Assembly: GCF_001641265.1 (NCBI RefSeq) | Contig: NW_020167542.1 | Location: 536,609-600,608 of the forward strand | Length of the DNA: 64,000 nt | Direction of reading: 5' to 3' | DNA from: Pseudogymnoascus destructans | Lineage: Eukaryota; Ascomycota; Leotiomycetes; Thelebolales; Thelebolaceae | Shown: positions 52,270 through 62,575 of the stretch, one piece after another | Position numbering within the stretch: the first letter of the stretch is position 1 | How the letters are laid out: each line of letters begins with the position of its first letter | Translations under genes and position numbers: made by a program | The notes under the pieces: generated by a model | The model's input: the letters and a program-made list of their open reading frames with translations, nothing else | Database searches by the model: none | Told to the model about the DNA's origin: nothing

Positions 52270-55200
52270 CTACCTCTTCAGCGTCCTCCCCTTCTCCCCC
52301 TCCCCCATCCCCTTCCCCCTCCCCCGAACCAACAACCCCTTCCTCTCCCTCACCCCATCCACATACCTCTTAGCAACATTCTCCCTATCCCCAAACTCCC
52401 CCAAGTCCTCCAACTCCTCCTCCGTCCTCGGCTCCCAGAACGGATCCTCATCAAGGACCTCGAACCCCGCGAACTTAAGCTGCGGACTTGCTAGACCCGC
52501 CGTGCGCTTTCTCATTTCATCCGAGAAGCCGAAACTCGCAGCAACAGGCAACAACGAGAGGATGGTGTAGAAGGGCGTTCCTTCGTTTAGGGCTTCGGAG
52601 AGGATGCGCCCGCGCAGGCGGGTGAGGACTTCGTAGACGCGACCGAGGACTTCGGTGGAGGCTTGGATTTCGCACGAGTACATGGCGAGGAGGAGGCGGG
52701 GCGACCAGTCGAGGAAACCCGCGCGAATGGCCTCGCGGGCGGTCTTGATAACTTCGCCTGTTAGTCGGCCGAGTTGGTCGCGCGAGGAGGAGTCGTCGGA
52801 ATTAGGTGCCACGGTGACTTCATCCAAGAAGACAGCTATGCCCTGAACCGGCTCATTGCAGAGTGGTCCCTGAGCGCATGCAAGTTGGAAGGCGTAGGAT
52901 ATATTATCCGCAAAATCCCTCGGCTGGATCGTCTGCACGTCTTCCTTCTCTGCTGATGATTCGACCTCCTCAGCGTCCGTGGAGCGGAGGAAACGTCCAC
53001 AGATCCCAGTATTATCAATGAGTAAGTTCGGCCCCGTTCTGCGCGGGGCAAAGGCGGTGATTTTTTCGATCACGCCGGCCCAGATATCGCGCTCGGATTT
53101 GACGCTGTCGAAGGCGGCGAGGAGTTGTTTCTTGAAGTCTTCGAGGGAGAGGACGGCGGTTTCTACGACGGCGGGGTTGAGGTCTAGGTCGTCTTTCTCG
53201 GAGCCGTTGTCGGTTTGGGCGTCTTGATTCCGCCCTTGCTCTTCGGCTTTGCGGTCTGCGTAAAGCCTTCGCACGGCTCCTGCATTCCTGACTAGAAACT
53301 CTGTAACCTTCTTTGGTAGCGGGCGCACACGTAACCTGACCGTAACCTGCTTGGATGTCGTGACTGCGACAACAGTTCCCCGTCCCAACTCCTTATCCGC
53401 AGGCGGCCGCATCTCCTCCGCCCTAACAATCGTCTCTCGATACGGCACAATCGGCTCTCCGACCTGAATCTCACATCGTGCAAACCTATCCTTCAAATCC
53501 CCCAAACAGCGCTCGAGATGCAATTCCCCTGCAGTGAGCAAGACATGCTCTCCGCTCTCAAAGTGCTCGTACTCTGCACACGGGTCGCTCTGAACCAGCA
53601 GCTTTAGCCCCTGAATCATCTTCTCCAAATCCGCGGGGTTCTCCGGTTCGAGCGCCACGCGCACGATAGGCTGCGATCCCATCGCTACACCGGCCAAGTT
53701 GACGCTTCCCTCGAGCTGACTGCATAGCGTGCCGGATTTGAGAATATGGCCCTCGAGACCACCGATGCCGAAGACGACGCCGGCGGGGACGGTGGTGAGT
53801 GGTTCTAGACCGCGGCCCATTAGGAGGTAGAGCCCCGTGATGGTGACTTTATGTGGTTCGGGGCTGAGATGGGGGTGTGCGGGCGAGAATTTCGGAGGGA
53901 GGACGTAAACGCTATCACCTACGGAGAGCGTGCCTGAGAACAACCGCGCGAATCCGATGAGGTGCTCTTTATCCACCTTCTTCTCCTCCTCACCCCCGTT
54001 AGTCTCCGAGATTGTGGTATTGGCGAACGTATCCACGAAGCTATCAACGCTATCAGGTACGTCATCACCCCCTCCTGCCGCTGCCCCTTCTGCAGCCAGA
54101 GCTCGTGCAATCTCGATTCTCTTCCGGCGGCCTAGTTCTTTTGCCTCCTCGGCGCTCAGCATCCCCCCAACGCGACCTTTGTTTTGTGGCAGCTCGCTCT
54201 CGGGGACCGAGACCATTTTGCTAACGTAGGCGACGACTGGGTCACCCTTGGCGGATTTGAAACTAACCATTGCATCGCGGACGGCGGGGTCGACGTGGTC
54301 GAAGCCTGGTGAAGCGTCGATGAGAGAGGGTAGCCTCGAGGCTTGCGCAGCGGGTGGCGGGGGAAGCGATTCTATAACTGAGACAAGCATAGCCGTCGAA
54401 AGCGGTAACCACGACGAGAAGAGTGCTGTGAGGATCGCCCGCGGGTCTCGGGACCGCTTGAGCTGCGGCGGCAGGCTGATTCCGAGTGATTTCGTGATCT
54501 TTTCAGTCATGGCAGGGTCACTATTGCAACAACGAATTAGAGGGATATTCCATTGCATAGAGTATGGTACAGGTGATAGTATAATATAAAGAAGGAAAGT
54601 TAGGAAGAAAAGAGAGAAATCCACGAACCCCTTCCCCTTATCGCCGCCGGTGGTAGCCTCGTATACTGCCCATATCTGCTCCAGGACGAGCTGGACGAAC
54701 ATCGGCTTCAGGTTGCGGCCCTTTAAATGCTTGTGCGCTAGCACCTTTTTGGTTTTGGGATCGAGGTAGAAGTCGCCCCAGAGCACTTTCTCCATGGCGT
54801 TCCGCTTGATCCCGAGCTTTTTCTCGTACAAACTGGCGAATTGCCTGACTGTGAACGCCCAGCCATCAACGGCGCTGCTGAAGATGACATTGTTCTTTTC
54901 GGGCGCGAAGTAGATATCCTCGTCGTCGCGCTCCTCGTACTCGGCTGATGCGGAGACATCTACGTCGGATTCGTCTAACGCGGAAGTCTTTAGTTTCGCT
55001 GCTGCCGCAGCAGCGACTCGCTCATCGACCTTCTCGCGCCAATTCAGATCCTCTTCCATCCGCTCTCCCTGAAAGAAGCTGCCCAGGACGGCATTAACCT
55101 GCCCCAGCAGCTTGTTGAGATGTATATACGCCTCCCCCGGGCTCATCTTCAGCTCCGTAACCAGCCTGTCCATCTTGTTAATAACAAGCAGGGGCTTCAT

Positions 55201-55755
55201 ATTCTCAATCCACGTCTGCCGTAAAACTGTTACCGTTTGGCTGCAGACGCCCTCGACAGCATCGACAAGCACGACGGCGCCATCACAGAGCCGCGACGCA
55301 ATGGACACCTCGCTGCTGAAATCAATGTGTCCTGGGGAGTCGATCAGGTTTATCAGGTACTCCCTCTGCTCGGGTGTCGCGTCCGGGGCGGACTTCCGCA
55401 TCATCGAGAAATGGAGGGAGATGGCGGAGGACTCCATGGTTATGCCGCGCTGCTGCTCGTCGGGCCGCGAGTCGAGGTAGCGGATCTTGCCGGCGAGTTT
55501 CGGGGATATGATGCCGTTTGTGGCGAGGAGGGCGTCGGTGAGGGAGGTCTTGCCGTGGTCCTGGTGAGGGTGGTCAGTTGGGGTCTTGAGGGGACGGGGA
55601 CCTGGGGGTTACTCACAACATGCGCTAAAATACAGATCTTCCTTTCTGTCAGTATATAAAGTGTATGCACTTTTCGTCGATCTGTCACTCACATTCCTCA
55701 CATCCTCTGCATTGTGCTGCAAACTGACCAGCTTCTCTGGATTTACGACCACCAT
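52270..55755 (-). CDS. efl1: Elongation factor-like GTPase EFL1/RIA1 (60S ribosome maturation)
   Basis: EFL1 releases the anti-association factor Tif6/eIF6 from late 60S subunits in the cytoplasm. Exons: 55755-55693, 55637-55617 (seven codons), 55560-54629, 54520-52270. The first three join to give NPEKLVSLQHNAEDVRN, ICILAHV, then DHGKTSLTDALLA (G1). Further G motifs: RGITM (G2), NLIDSPGHIDFSSEV (G3) and VINKMDRL (G4). An Asp/Glu-rich insertion follows. The rest shows EF2-like domains: GFARLFSGTLSVGDSVYVL, LTAGELHLERCLGDL, and a C-terminal domain with LLAMYSCEIQASTEVLGRVYEVL. Intron 3 (108 bp) has no stop in frame, so unspliced reading adds a hydrophobic stretch. The start codon is 42 bp from the target duplicate of the hAT element. 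Confidence 0.93.
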
Positions 55756-55796
55756 TTTGGCGGAGGACTAAAGCGCTCTGGAAGGTAAAGCCACGT

Positions 55797-55804
55797 CTAA
55801 TAGC
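55797..55804. repeat. Left 8 bp target-site duplicate of the hAT element
   Basis: CTAATAGC, identical to 61705-61712. Eight bases is the duplication length of the hAT superfamily. Confidence 0.95.
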
Positions 55805-56141
55805 TAGGCTGCGCACTACTCGCCCAATACTCGGCTCACTCACTCAGTGGGTTACTCAGCTGGGTGAGTAGCTGAACCTTTCACTCGACTCGGTGAGTGA
55901 GGCCAATACTCAGTTACTCTGTAAAAACCCAGTGAGTACTCGGCTGTCACGTGTAAGATATATGCATTACGTGAACAGTCCCTCATACGATTAATACTGT
56001 TTTATGGTTACAGTTGTAAGTTAACTTAAAGTATTACATTTATCAGCATCACTCTACCATCTCTAATAAGCTGTGAGAACGAATCACGTATATTCCTCTA
56101 TCTAAGTACCACGATTATCAGAAGATTATCAGAACACTATA

Positions 56142-59097
56142 TTATATATGCTCAAGAACATCTTTCCACCTTGCTTGATGAGGCCGGCCAGACCTACTAA
56201 TACCTAAAGTATTTATAGGGTCTTGACGAGTAGCTTGAAAGATATCAAGTAGATCTCTTCCAGTCTTCCGAGGGCGTTGGATAGGCGTTGGTGGCGAGGA
56301 CGGCATATCCTTATCTTCATCGTCATGAATAGTTGGAAGTATAGGCTCCTCATTATTACCATCTTCTCTTATATCTTCATTATCTGGGATATCGTCATCT
56401 GGGATGTCGTATAAGGTCTCGTTAAGACGGTCAGCCCTATCTCTTTCTTCACCTTGTTGGTAGCGCATTTGTCGTTCTTCATGTGCAGCTTGTGATAAGT
56501 CTTGCTGTTGCTGTGGCCGCTGAGGATTAAACGGAGGATATTGTACCTTTGAATATGTCTCTCGGATATGTGTATTTGATCGTGGTTCTTCTTCATCGCT
56601 GATATATTGTAACTCGATAGAATTGCACATCCGTTGTCGTTGTGCCTCATACTCTTCTTCGACTTGCTCCTCAGTCATATCAACGACGTCCATCATATCT
56701 GCAAGCTTGTCACGATGACCTTGACGATTCTTGTATTGTCGAGAGTAATATATAAGCATAATACTCTTAATCGTCTCAGGATTAAGTTGACCACGTCGGT
56801 GGCCACATACGTCCCTTGCGGCACTAAAGACTCGCTCAACTCCAGACTCAGCAGCAGGAATACAAAGTATATCACGAGCCATTGCTGATAGACCAGGAAA
56901 TTGCTCTTCCTTTTGTTGCCAAAATAGCAATATCTTTGTGTAGATATGTGCTATACAAGTTAGAATAAGATTATCAGAAGATTACCAGAAACTTACGAGC
57001 ATCAAGATAGAGATCAGCCTCATTCACATATTCCTCTCGCTGGCCCCGAGTCCCATTTAATGTCTGACTTTGCTGCAATACTAAGGCTAATGGATCCATA
57101 TCTGCATCTCGTAATCCTGATTGACTCGCAACTCGCACTGTAGAGTACTGCTCTTTATAAAGAGTCCTAAACTGTTGTTCAAACTCTGTCTCCCAATTTC
57201 GTATTGAAAAGTCAAGCTTGCAAACCTTTTTGTTAAAGTGTGAGAGCTTCACACTAGGATTTAAGATACTAGCAAATGCGAAGATAGATCCAGTATTTGT
57301 GTATAGCTTGTTATAATACTTCCTAATCTTCTTCTCTGCAGCATCGATTGCTAAAGTCATCTTTGCTGCCCATGGATATGTCTTATGCCGTAGCCGGTGC
57401 CGAGTTCCTTCAAGCGTTGATAAGAGTTTTTGATATACTCCAAGTGTATAGCAGACAGTAGGTCCGGCTGACGATCCAATGTTTGTTGTAAAGAAGTTGA
57501 ATGGCCTTGTAAGATCAATGATGTATTCGATGTGCTTCCATTCTAGCTCGCTAAGTCTGAACATGTGAGCACCATGATCGCCTCGAGTATATTGATTGAT
57601 TGTTGACTTGAGTTGCTGTGCTCGCAGAAGCATATGGCATGTCGAATCCCATCGAGTTGATACATCTTGAATAAGTCGAAGAAGCCTCTGAGATGATTGA
57701 CCCCGGTTCATGTTTGCCTTTTGCAAAGTCATAAACCTGTTCCTTCGAGTTTGACTTGAATTAACAAAGATAGTGAGCTTCCGGAGCTATGAGATATTAG
57801 AAAAGACTACCAGAAGTTTACCAGAACTAACAAGAGAATATATACCTTTCCAAGTGTAAATCCAATACCCTTGTCCTTCTGCAACTTTGCAAGGCCCTCC
57901 ATCTGATTCTCTTCTTCCCAGTTCATTAAGATCTCTTGATTTGTTGGCGTAATCCGGATTCGACCAAGGAGAGCACTAAGGGCAAGTTGAATAACGTGAG
58001 CTAGGCAGGGTATGTGTTGTACTTTTCCTCCAATGAAATGCTCGTTGTCTGCAATACTATCAAGCATTATTTCCACATCTCTCATCATTGAAGTGTTGTT
58101 TGACGCATTATCAGTCGTAATGGATATAATTCGTCCTTCTAAATGCTGCCTTGTGATAACTTTTTCAAGTATTCCACATAACTCAGCACCAGTATGCTCT
58201 GTATATATAGGTTCAAACCCAATCAAGACCTCTTGCATTTTCCAATGACGGTCGATAAATGATGCAATAACACCCATAAATGAAAGTCGAGTAACACTTG
58301 ACCAACAGTCGAGCGATAATGCAATCTTTGAACCAGGAACAACATCTTGTAGCATCTCTTCTTCGATTTGTGTGAGCTTTGTTGTTAAGAGGTTTCGAAT
58401 AGTTGTTGCTGAGGGTAGTGGATAGTGAGGATTCTGTAAGATAGCAAGCCTTTTCCATTCAGGATCCTCGACTGAGCGGAACGAGCTATGAGTTGAGATA
58501 ACTGTGTATAGAACTTGTTCGTAAAATGCCTCTTGTGTGAGAATATGATCCTATTATAGATATTAGCCTATATAATTCTGGTAATAATCTGGTAATCCTT
58601 ACCTGTTGAGGTCGCATCTGATTGATTCGCATTTGATAGAGACTATCCTTACCCATCCGTGACTTCTTTTTGCAAATGTCTGATGCAAGATGTGTTGCCA
58701 TAGACTTTGGGCCAGCAGACTTGATTGCAGGATGCGTAAGGGCCTTCGAACAATAGGTACAAATGACACATGGTTCTCCAGAAAGCCGGTCTGCTCCTTG
58801 GTGATAAATTCTCCAGTATTGAGAACTCCGGTTGGTTGAATCCCATGCAATCTTCGTAAGGAGTTTTGTAGTATGATCTGAGTGTTGTTCATACCATCGT
58901 GATAGCTTCCACCACTCAATGAATACATCGTGTGTATCCTTAGTCCATTTGATGAATTGGTTTAATTTGCCAGTATATTCGAGGCCCGCAGGGATTTGAT
59001 TTAATGAAGGTAGTCGTTGAGAAGAGGGAAGAGAGTCTGAGAATATATTAGAAATAGGATTGTCAGAGTCAAACAACTCTGAATATTGCGATGACAT
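56142..59097 (-). CDS. hAT-family transposase, intact, 932 residues
   Basis: Exons: 59097-58603, 58550-57846, 57786-56997, 56950-56142; all junctions keep frame. Exon 1 holds a BED-type zinc finger: GEPCVICTYCSKALTHP with SMATHLASDICKK. The catalytic core carries SLDCWSSVTRLSFMGVIASF, the conserved ITTDNASNNTSMM, IPCLAHVIQLALS and DVSTRWDSTCHMLLRA. The C-terminal dimerisation domain is complete: LLFWQQKEEQFPGLSAMARDI, IPAAESGVERVFSAARDVCG. A disordered acidic tail (DIPDDDIPDNEDIRED) and a basic end follow. Every intron contains copies of a TTACCAGAAG-like motif. The length is in the usual range for fungal hAT elements with a long tail. It is probably functional. Confidence 0.93.
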
Positions 59098-59216
59098 TTG
59101 GCAAGTAGCAAATTGTTTGATTATCAGAAGATTACCAGAAGTCTGGCTACGATGAAATACTTAAATCTCTATAGCCCCTATTCGCGTCGGAAAATCAAAT
59201 ACTCCATTTCTCTCCT

Positions 59217-60367
59217 CTACTCTAACTCCAGAAACAACATATCCTGTGCAGCTGATACCTTAGCCCACTTTTCCTTATCAAATTTCTTAGAGTAGACAAG
59301 TAAGAACGCCTCTTTGAAGCTAGAACTATGAGTGGAGACTTGTAACCATCCGTTGTCGACAAGATTGTAAGACTTTGGGTACCACTGCGCAGGTCCTGGT
59401 AATTGGGCCCACTTTCCAAACTTCCAAGCTGTAAAGTTTGTCCAAACTGCCTGCTCGTACAAACAGAAATATTTATGTGGTGGGATAACGTTGTGAAAAG
59501 TGCTATAATAAACAATTAGTATCTCTAGAAGATTGCTAGAATGATCAGAGACGTACCCTTCTTCTACATCAATCCATGGCATATATTCAAAGAGATGCTC
59601 AGGCTTCTTTCTCAGCTTTCCAGCCTTTCTCGTATATGAGCGGATACAGCTATCCCAGAAATGTTGCCACTTGCGGAAATTGGACTCTTCATGGGCCTAT
59701 CAACCGTTAGTATTACCAGAAGATTACCAGAAGATTACCAGACTATGAGGTACCAACATCAATGCGTGCTTGAGTTAAGAGAGCCTGGATGCTAGCGATC
59801 TCTTCATCAGAAAGCTCATCTGGTAGAACAGCCTCGTCATTTAAAATATCGTCGCGCCGTAACATAAGCTCCAACTCTAAATCGTCTTCAACCTCAGTAT
59901 CCTCCCATTCGCTGTTATGATCGTCATCGATTGGGATACTGGTGATACCCTCAAATGCAGCAAGCTCAGACAGAAGTTGTGGCGGAGTAGATGGTGGGGC
60001 TTGTGGAGAAGAAGAAGGGGCGCTAGTATTCTTGACTTTCTGATTCGCAATGCAAGATGCATGGGTGCCCTTTTCAGTCCTGTTTATAGTTAGATTAAGG
60101 CTACCAGAGATTACCAGAAGGAACTTACCGAACACGAATACGCTCAACCTTCAATTCATTCTGTAGACGTGTCTTGTCTTCAGCAGAGGCAGCGATATAC
60201 TTTGCAGACTTGTATAACTTCTTTAAGTAGTAGCTCAGATCGCCATGGTCAGCCTTGAGTGCTAAATGAACAGCCTTCTCATCTTCAGTAAGGTTGGAGA
60301 CGCGGTTGCGAGCTTTGATAGTATTCAAATTAGTGGAGAGTTCTTCAGGTGCCTTGCGTTTCGCCAT
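59217..60367 (-). CDS. Transposon-borne acidic protein of unknown function, 328 residues
   Basis: Not recognised. Exons: 60367-60129, 60079-59758, 59696-59557, 59502-59217; phases fit at every junction. The N-terminal ~80 residues are basic and helical (AKRKAPEELS, DLSYYLKKLYKSAKYIAAS). The middle is Ser/Pro-rich and then strongly acidic: SEWEDTEVEDDLELELM, DELSDEEIASIQ. The C-terminal third is aromatic-rich (WQHFWDSCIRSYTRK, YMPWIDVEEG, YEQAVWTNFTAWKFGKW, NGWLQVST) and ends FDKEKWAKVSAAQDM. Acidic stretches of this kind are common in histone chaperones, which is suggestive beside a histone gene, but no chaperone domain is visible. Two of its introns contain the TTACCAGAAG motif. It is tandem with the transposase and divergent from the H3 gene. 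Confidence 0.75.
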
Positions 60368-60761
60368 GCTAAACACGTGATTAGCAGAAGATCATCAGAA
60401 GTTCTGACTGTAGAATCAAGATAATAAACTTACTTGAGGTCCTAGTGAAGAGGTAAAGCGCAAAAGAGAAGAAGAATGTGTAGATCGGAACGTAACCAAG
60501 GAAGGTGGTTGGTTGTAAGGTTGTTGTTTTTTTAAAGTTGCAAACAATTATATTCGTCAAGGAATATTCACCTGCAAATAATTACTGTTCTAAACAACAC
60601 TACAACGCGTACCTTCAAATAAAACACATACCTTTCAACCTTTACCTCTTTCTTTACTCTTTCTACAACATCCTTGCTACAAACTCACTGTAAGTACATA
60701 TATCTTTTGATCTACTTCTTTGTCTTGTGTATACTTCACTAACTCATCTTAATGTTAGCAA
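60368..60761. promoter_or_regulatory. Divergent promoter and leader region of the acidic-protein and H3-variant genes
   Basis: A 394 bp region between the two start codons. On the H3 side a leader intron is likely: GTAAGT at 60690, branch ACTAAC near 60738, acceptor GTTAG at 60758, three bases before the ATG. One degenerate agaagatcatcagaag motif lies near 60387. Confidence 0.55.
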
Positions 60762-61394
60762 ATGGCTCGTATTAAGCAAACTGCTAGGAGATCAACTGGC
60801 GGCACAGCACCAAGGATGCCACTTGGATTACAGGCTGGCTCTAGGCTTGGTGGAAAGGGAAAGGGAAAGGAAAAGGCTGTGCGCACAGCAAGAAAAGCTC
60901 CAGTTCGCTCATCTCAAGCTTGCAACAATCATGCTCAGAAGGCCATGCGCCGTGCAAAGTCTGGTAAGAGGATTACCAGAGGATTACCAGAACTCTCTAA
61001 TAAACATATAGGCACCAAGGCTCTCCGCGATATCAGAAGACAGCAACTTGATACTCGCCTGATTATTCCAAAGCTCTCATTCCAGCGTCTTGTTAGGGAA
61101 ATCGCACAAGACTTCAAGTCCAATCTTCGCTTCCAGCAATCTGCTATCCTAGCTCTCCAGGAAGCTGCCGAATGCTTCCTCATTCGAGAATTTGAGAGTA
61201 TGATACTTGAACATAGTGACAGGGACATACTAACAGTTATAGTGACAAATCTCCTTGCTATTCATGCGAAGAGAGTGACAATTCAGGCAAAGGATATGGT
61301 ATTGGTTCGGCGTTTGCGGGATATGATGTTTAATCATGGAGCTGTAGGCTTAATCGATGGAAATGTCTCTCACCCAGGAATGAAGGTTAGATAA
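60762..61394 (+). CDS. Transposon-borne histone H3 variant with K9R tail, 179 residues
   Basis: Exons: 60762-60963, 61012-61197, 61243-61394; phase 1 at both junctions. The tail starts MARIKQTARRSTGG, against ARTKQTARKSTGG of canonical H3. So T3 is Ile, K9 is Arg, K14 is Thr and K18 is Met, while R2, K4, S10 and T11 remain. An enlarged basic tail follows, with a second TARK (VRTARKAPVRSS). The histone fold is well kept: GTKALRDIRRQQ, PKLSFQRLVREIAQDFKSNL, AILALQEAAECFLIREFE, then NLLAIHAKRVTIQAKDMVLV. AQEAAE-type helix 2 and TKALRDIRR recall CENP-A, but loop 1 has H3 length. A 20-residue extension replaces the usual end. The only copies of canonical-like splice signals make this a real gene rather than a chance frame. 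Confidence 0.93.
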   Translation: MARIKQTARRSTGGTAPRMPLGLQAGSRLGGKGKGKEKAVRTARKAPVRSSQACNNHAQKAMRRAKSGKRITRGLPELSNKHIGTKALRDIRRQQLDTRLIIPKLSFQRLVREIAQDFKSNLRFQQSAILALQEAAECFLIREFESMILEHSDRDILTVIVTNLLAIHAKRVTIQAKDMVLVRRLRDMMFNHGAVGLIDGNVSHPGMKVR

Positions 61395-61704
61395 GTTCTG
61401 GCAACCTTCTGGTAACCTGGTACCTAAAGGCAAAGGTTATAGTGTGGAATAGGATATCAACGACATGGGAATGGAGTTATTGAGTTATGGCGTTTTACGA
61501 TATCGATATCAATGTGAAGTCACGATCACACCCCCTTTTCAATGACTAATCAAACACGTGATATAACTGGGTTGCCAAGACCTATACTAGGTACCCGGCA
61601 AGTGAGTAATCCTCATTCAACAATACTCGGGATATGAGTGAGTAACTCAGCTGGGTGAGTAGAAATTCTACTACTCGACTCATGAGTACCCAGTGCGCAG
61701 CCTA

Positions 61705-61712
61705 CTAATAGC
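61705..61712. repeat. Right 8 bp target-site duplicate of the hAT element
   Basis: CTAATAGC, identical to 55797-55804. Confidence 0.95.
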
Positions 61713-61813
61713 AAAGGAAAAACGCCAAGAGCGCGTATGTGACAGGAAATACCGTGAATTATTTCATCGGAGATATATTCCCTTGGCGTAAAAGAACGAA
61801 ATGCTAAGATTTG

Positions 61814-61844
<31 letters not shown>

Positions 61845-62575
61845 AAAAATAAAAATCTTTTGCTGGGAATATTCTCTGTTTATAGTCGGAGTCGGTTGAT
61901 AACCCCGCCATTAGATAAGATGGGCGGGGAGTCACGTGGCATGCGTCACAGTAAAATGGCTATATACGGAGCCGGAGAAACCTTGCTAAGATTGCCGAGA
62001 ACACCCTTGCCTTCCTGGCTACGATCCACCACGGCGGCGTCACCACGGCGTCAGTAAAGTTCGTCCCTGCCTCCTTGAAACCCCTCCGTCTTCGCCGCCG
62101 AAACCCTACTACTCGATCTCTCCAGCAGTACCAAGCTGCTCGTTTCATGGCCACTATAACTTCTTCTTCCAACATTATTATTCAAAGGCCTGAACTGACC
62201 TGTTGTTGAGCCGGTGCTACGTCAATGCGCATAGTGCCAACCACGAACTGCAACCTCACAATCCATCTTCCGCACACCTCCACTACCGTCACTCTCGCCT
62301 GCTGATCGCCATGTCTCTGCCGCATCATTGAGACAAAACAAACCCCGTGTTCGCGACTTCCCTCACCTCCCCCCATCGATCCATCCGGTGGCTGGAAAGG
62401 TTTAATGACTGTCGCCACGCTCTCCTCACCAGCCTCCCGACCTTAGATGACCGCCAACCCAACCCCCCAGCTTCTCTGCTCGACAGAACCCAGAGCCGCC
62501 GAACGACCGCACCTCGCATTCCCTATCTGATATATAATACATAATACCTAGTTTCTTCTTTCCCAAACCCCGAAA
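61713..62575. other. Intergenic; displaced EFL1 upstream region and promoter of the PH-domain gene
   Basis: The left edge was presumably joined to 55796 before the transposon inserted. A GGCAGA microsatellite lies at about 61814-61842. A TATA-like gatatataatac lies at about 62529, 47 bp before the next start codon. No coding exon is supported. Confidence 0.45.

Larger units (their letters stand above)
55805..61704. mobile_element. Complete 5.9 kb hAT transposon carrying a histone H3 variant and an acidic-protein gene
   Basis: Perfect 13 bp terminal inverted repeats: TAGGCTGCGCACT at 55805-55817 and its complement at 61692-61704. Exact 8 bp target duplication outside. Subterminal regions at both ends are rich in GTGAGTA / TACTCAG-type repeats (for example gctgggtgagta at both ends). 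Three genes, all uninterrupted: transposase (56142-59097, minus), an unknown acidic protein (59217-60367, minus) and a histone H3 variant (60762-61394, plus). Unlike the other elements in the window there are no premature stops, so the insertion is young or protected from mutation. Confidence 0.95.

Noticed and set aside
60762..61394. Reading the transposon histone as the host's CENP-A
   Set aside because: Some core residues are CENP-A-like, but the tail begins like canonical H3, loop 1 has H3 length, and the gene sits inside a mobile element.
55805..61704. Interpretation as a Starship-type giant element
   Set aside because: No tyrosine-recombinase captain gene is seen. The 13 bp inverted ends, 8 bp duplication and BED plus dimerisation domains define a hAT element.
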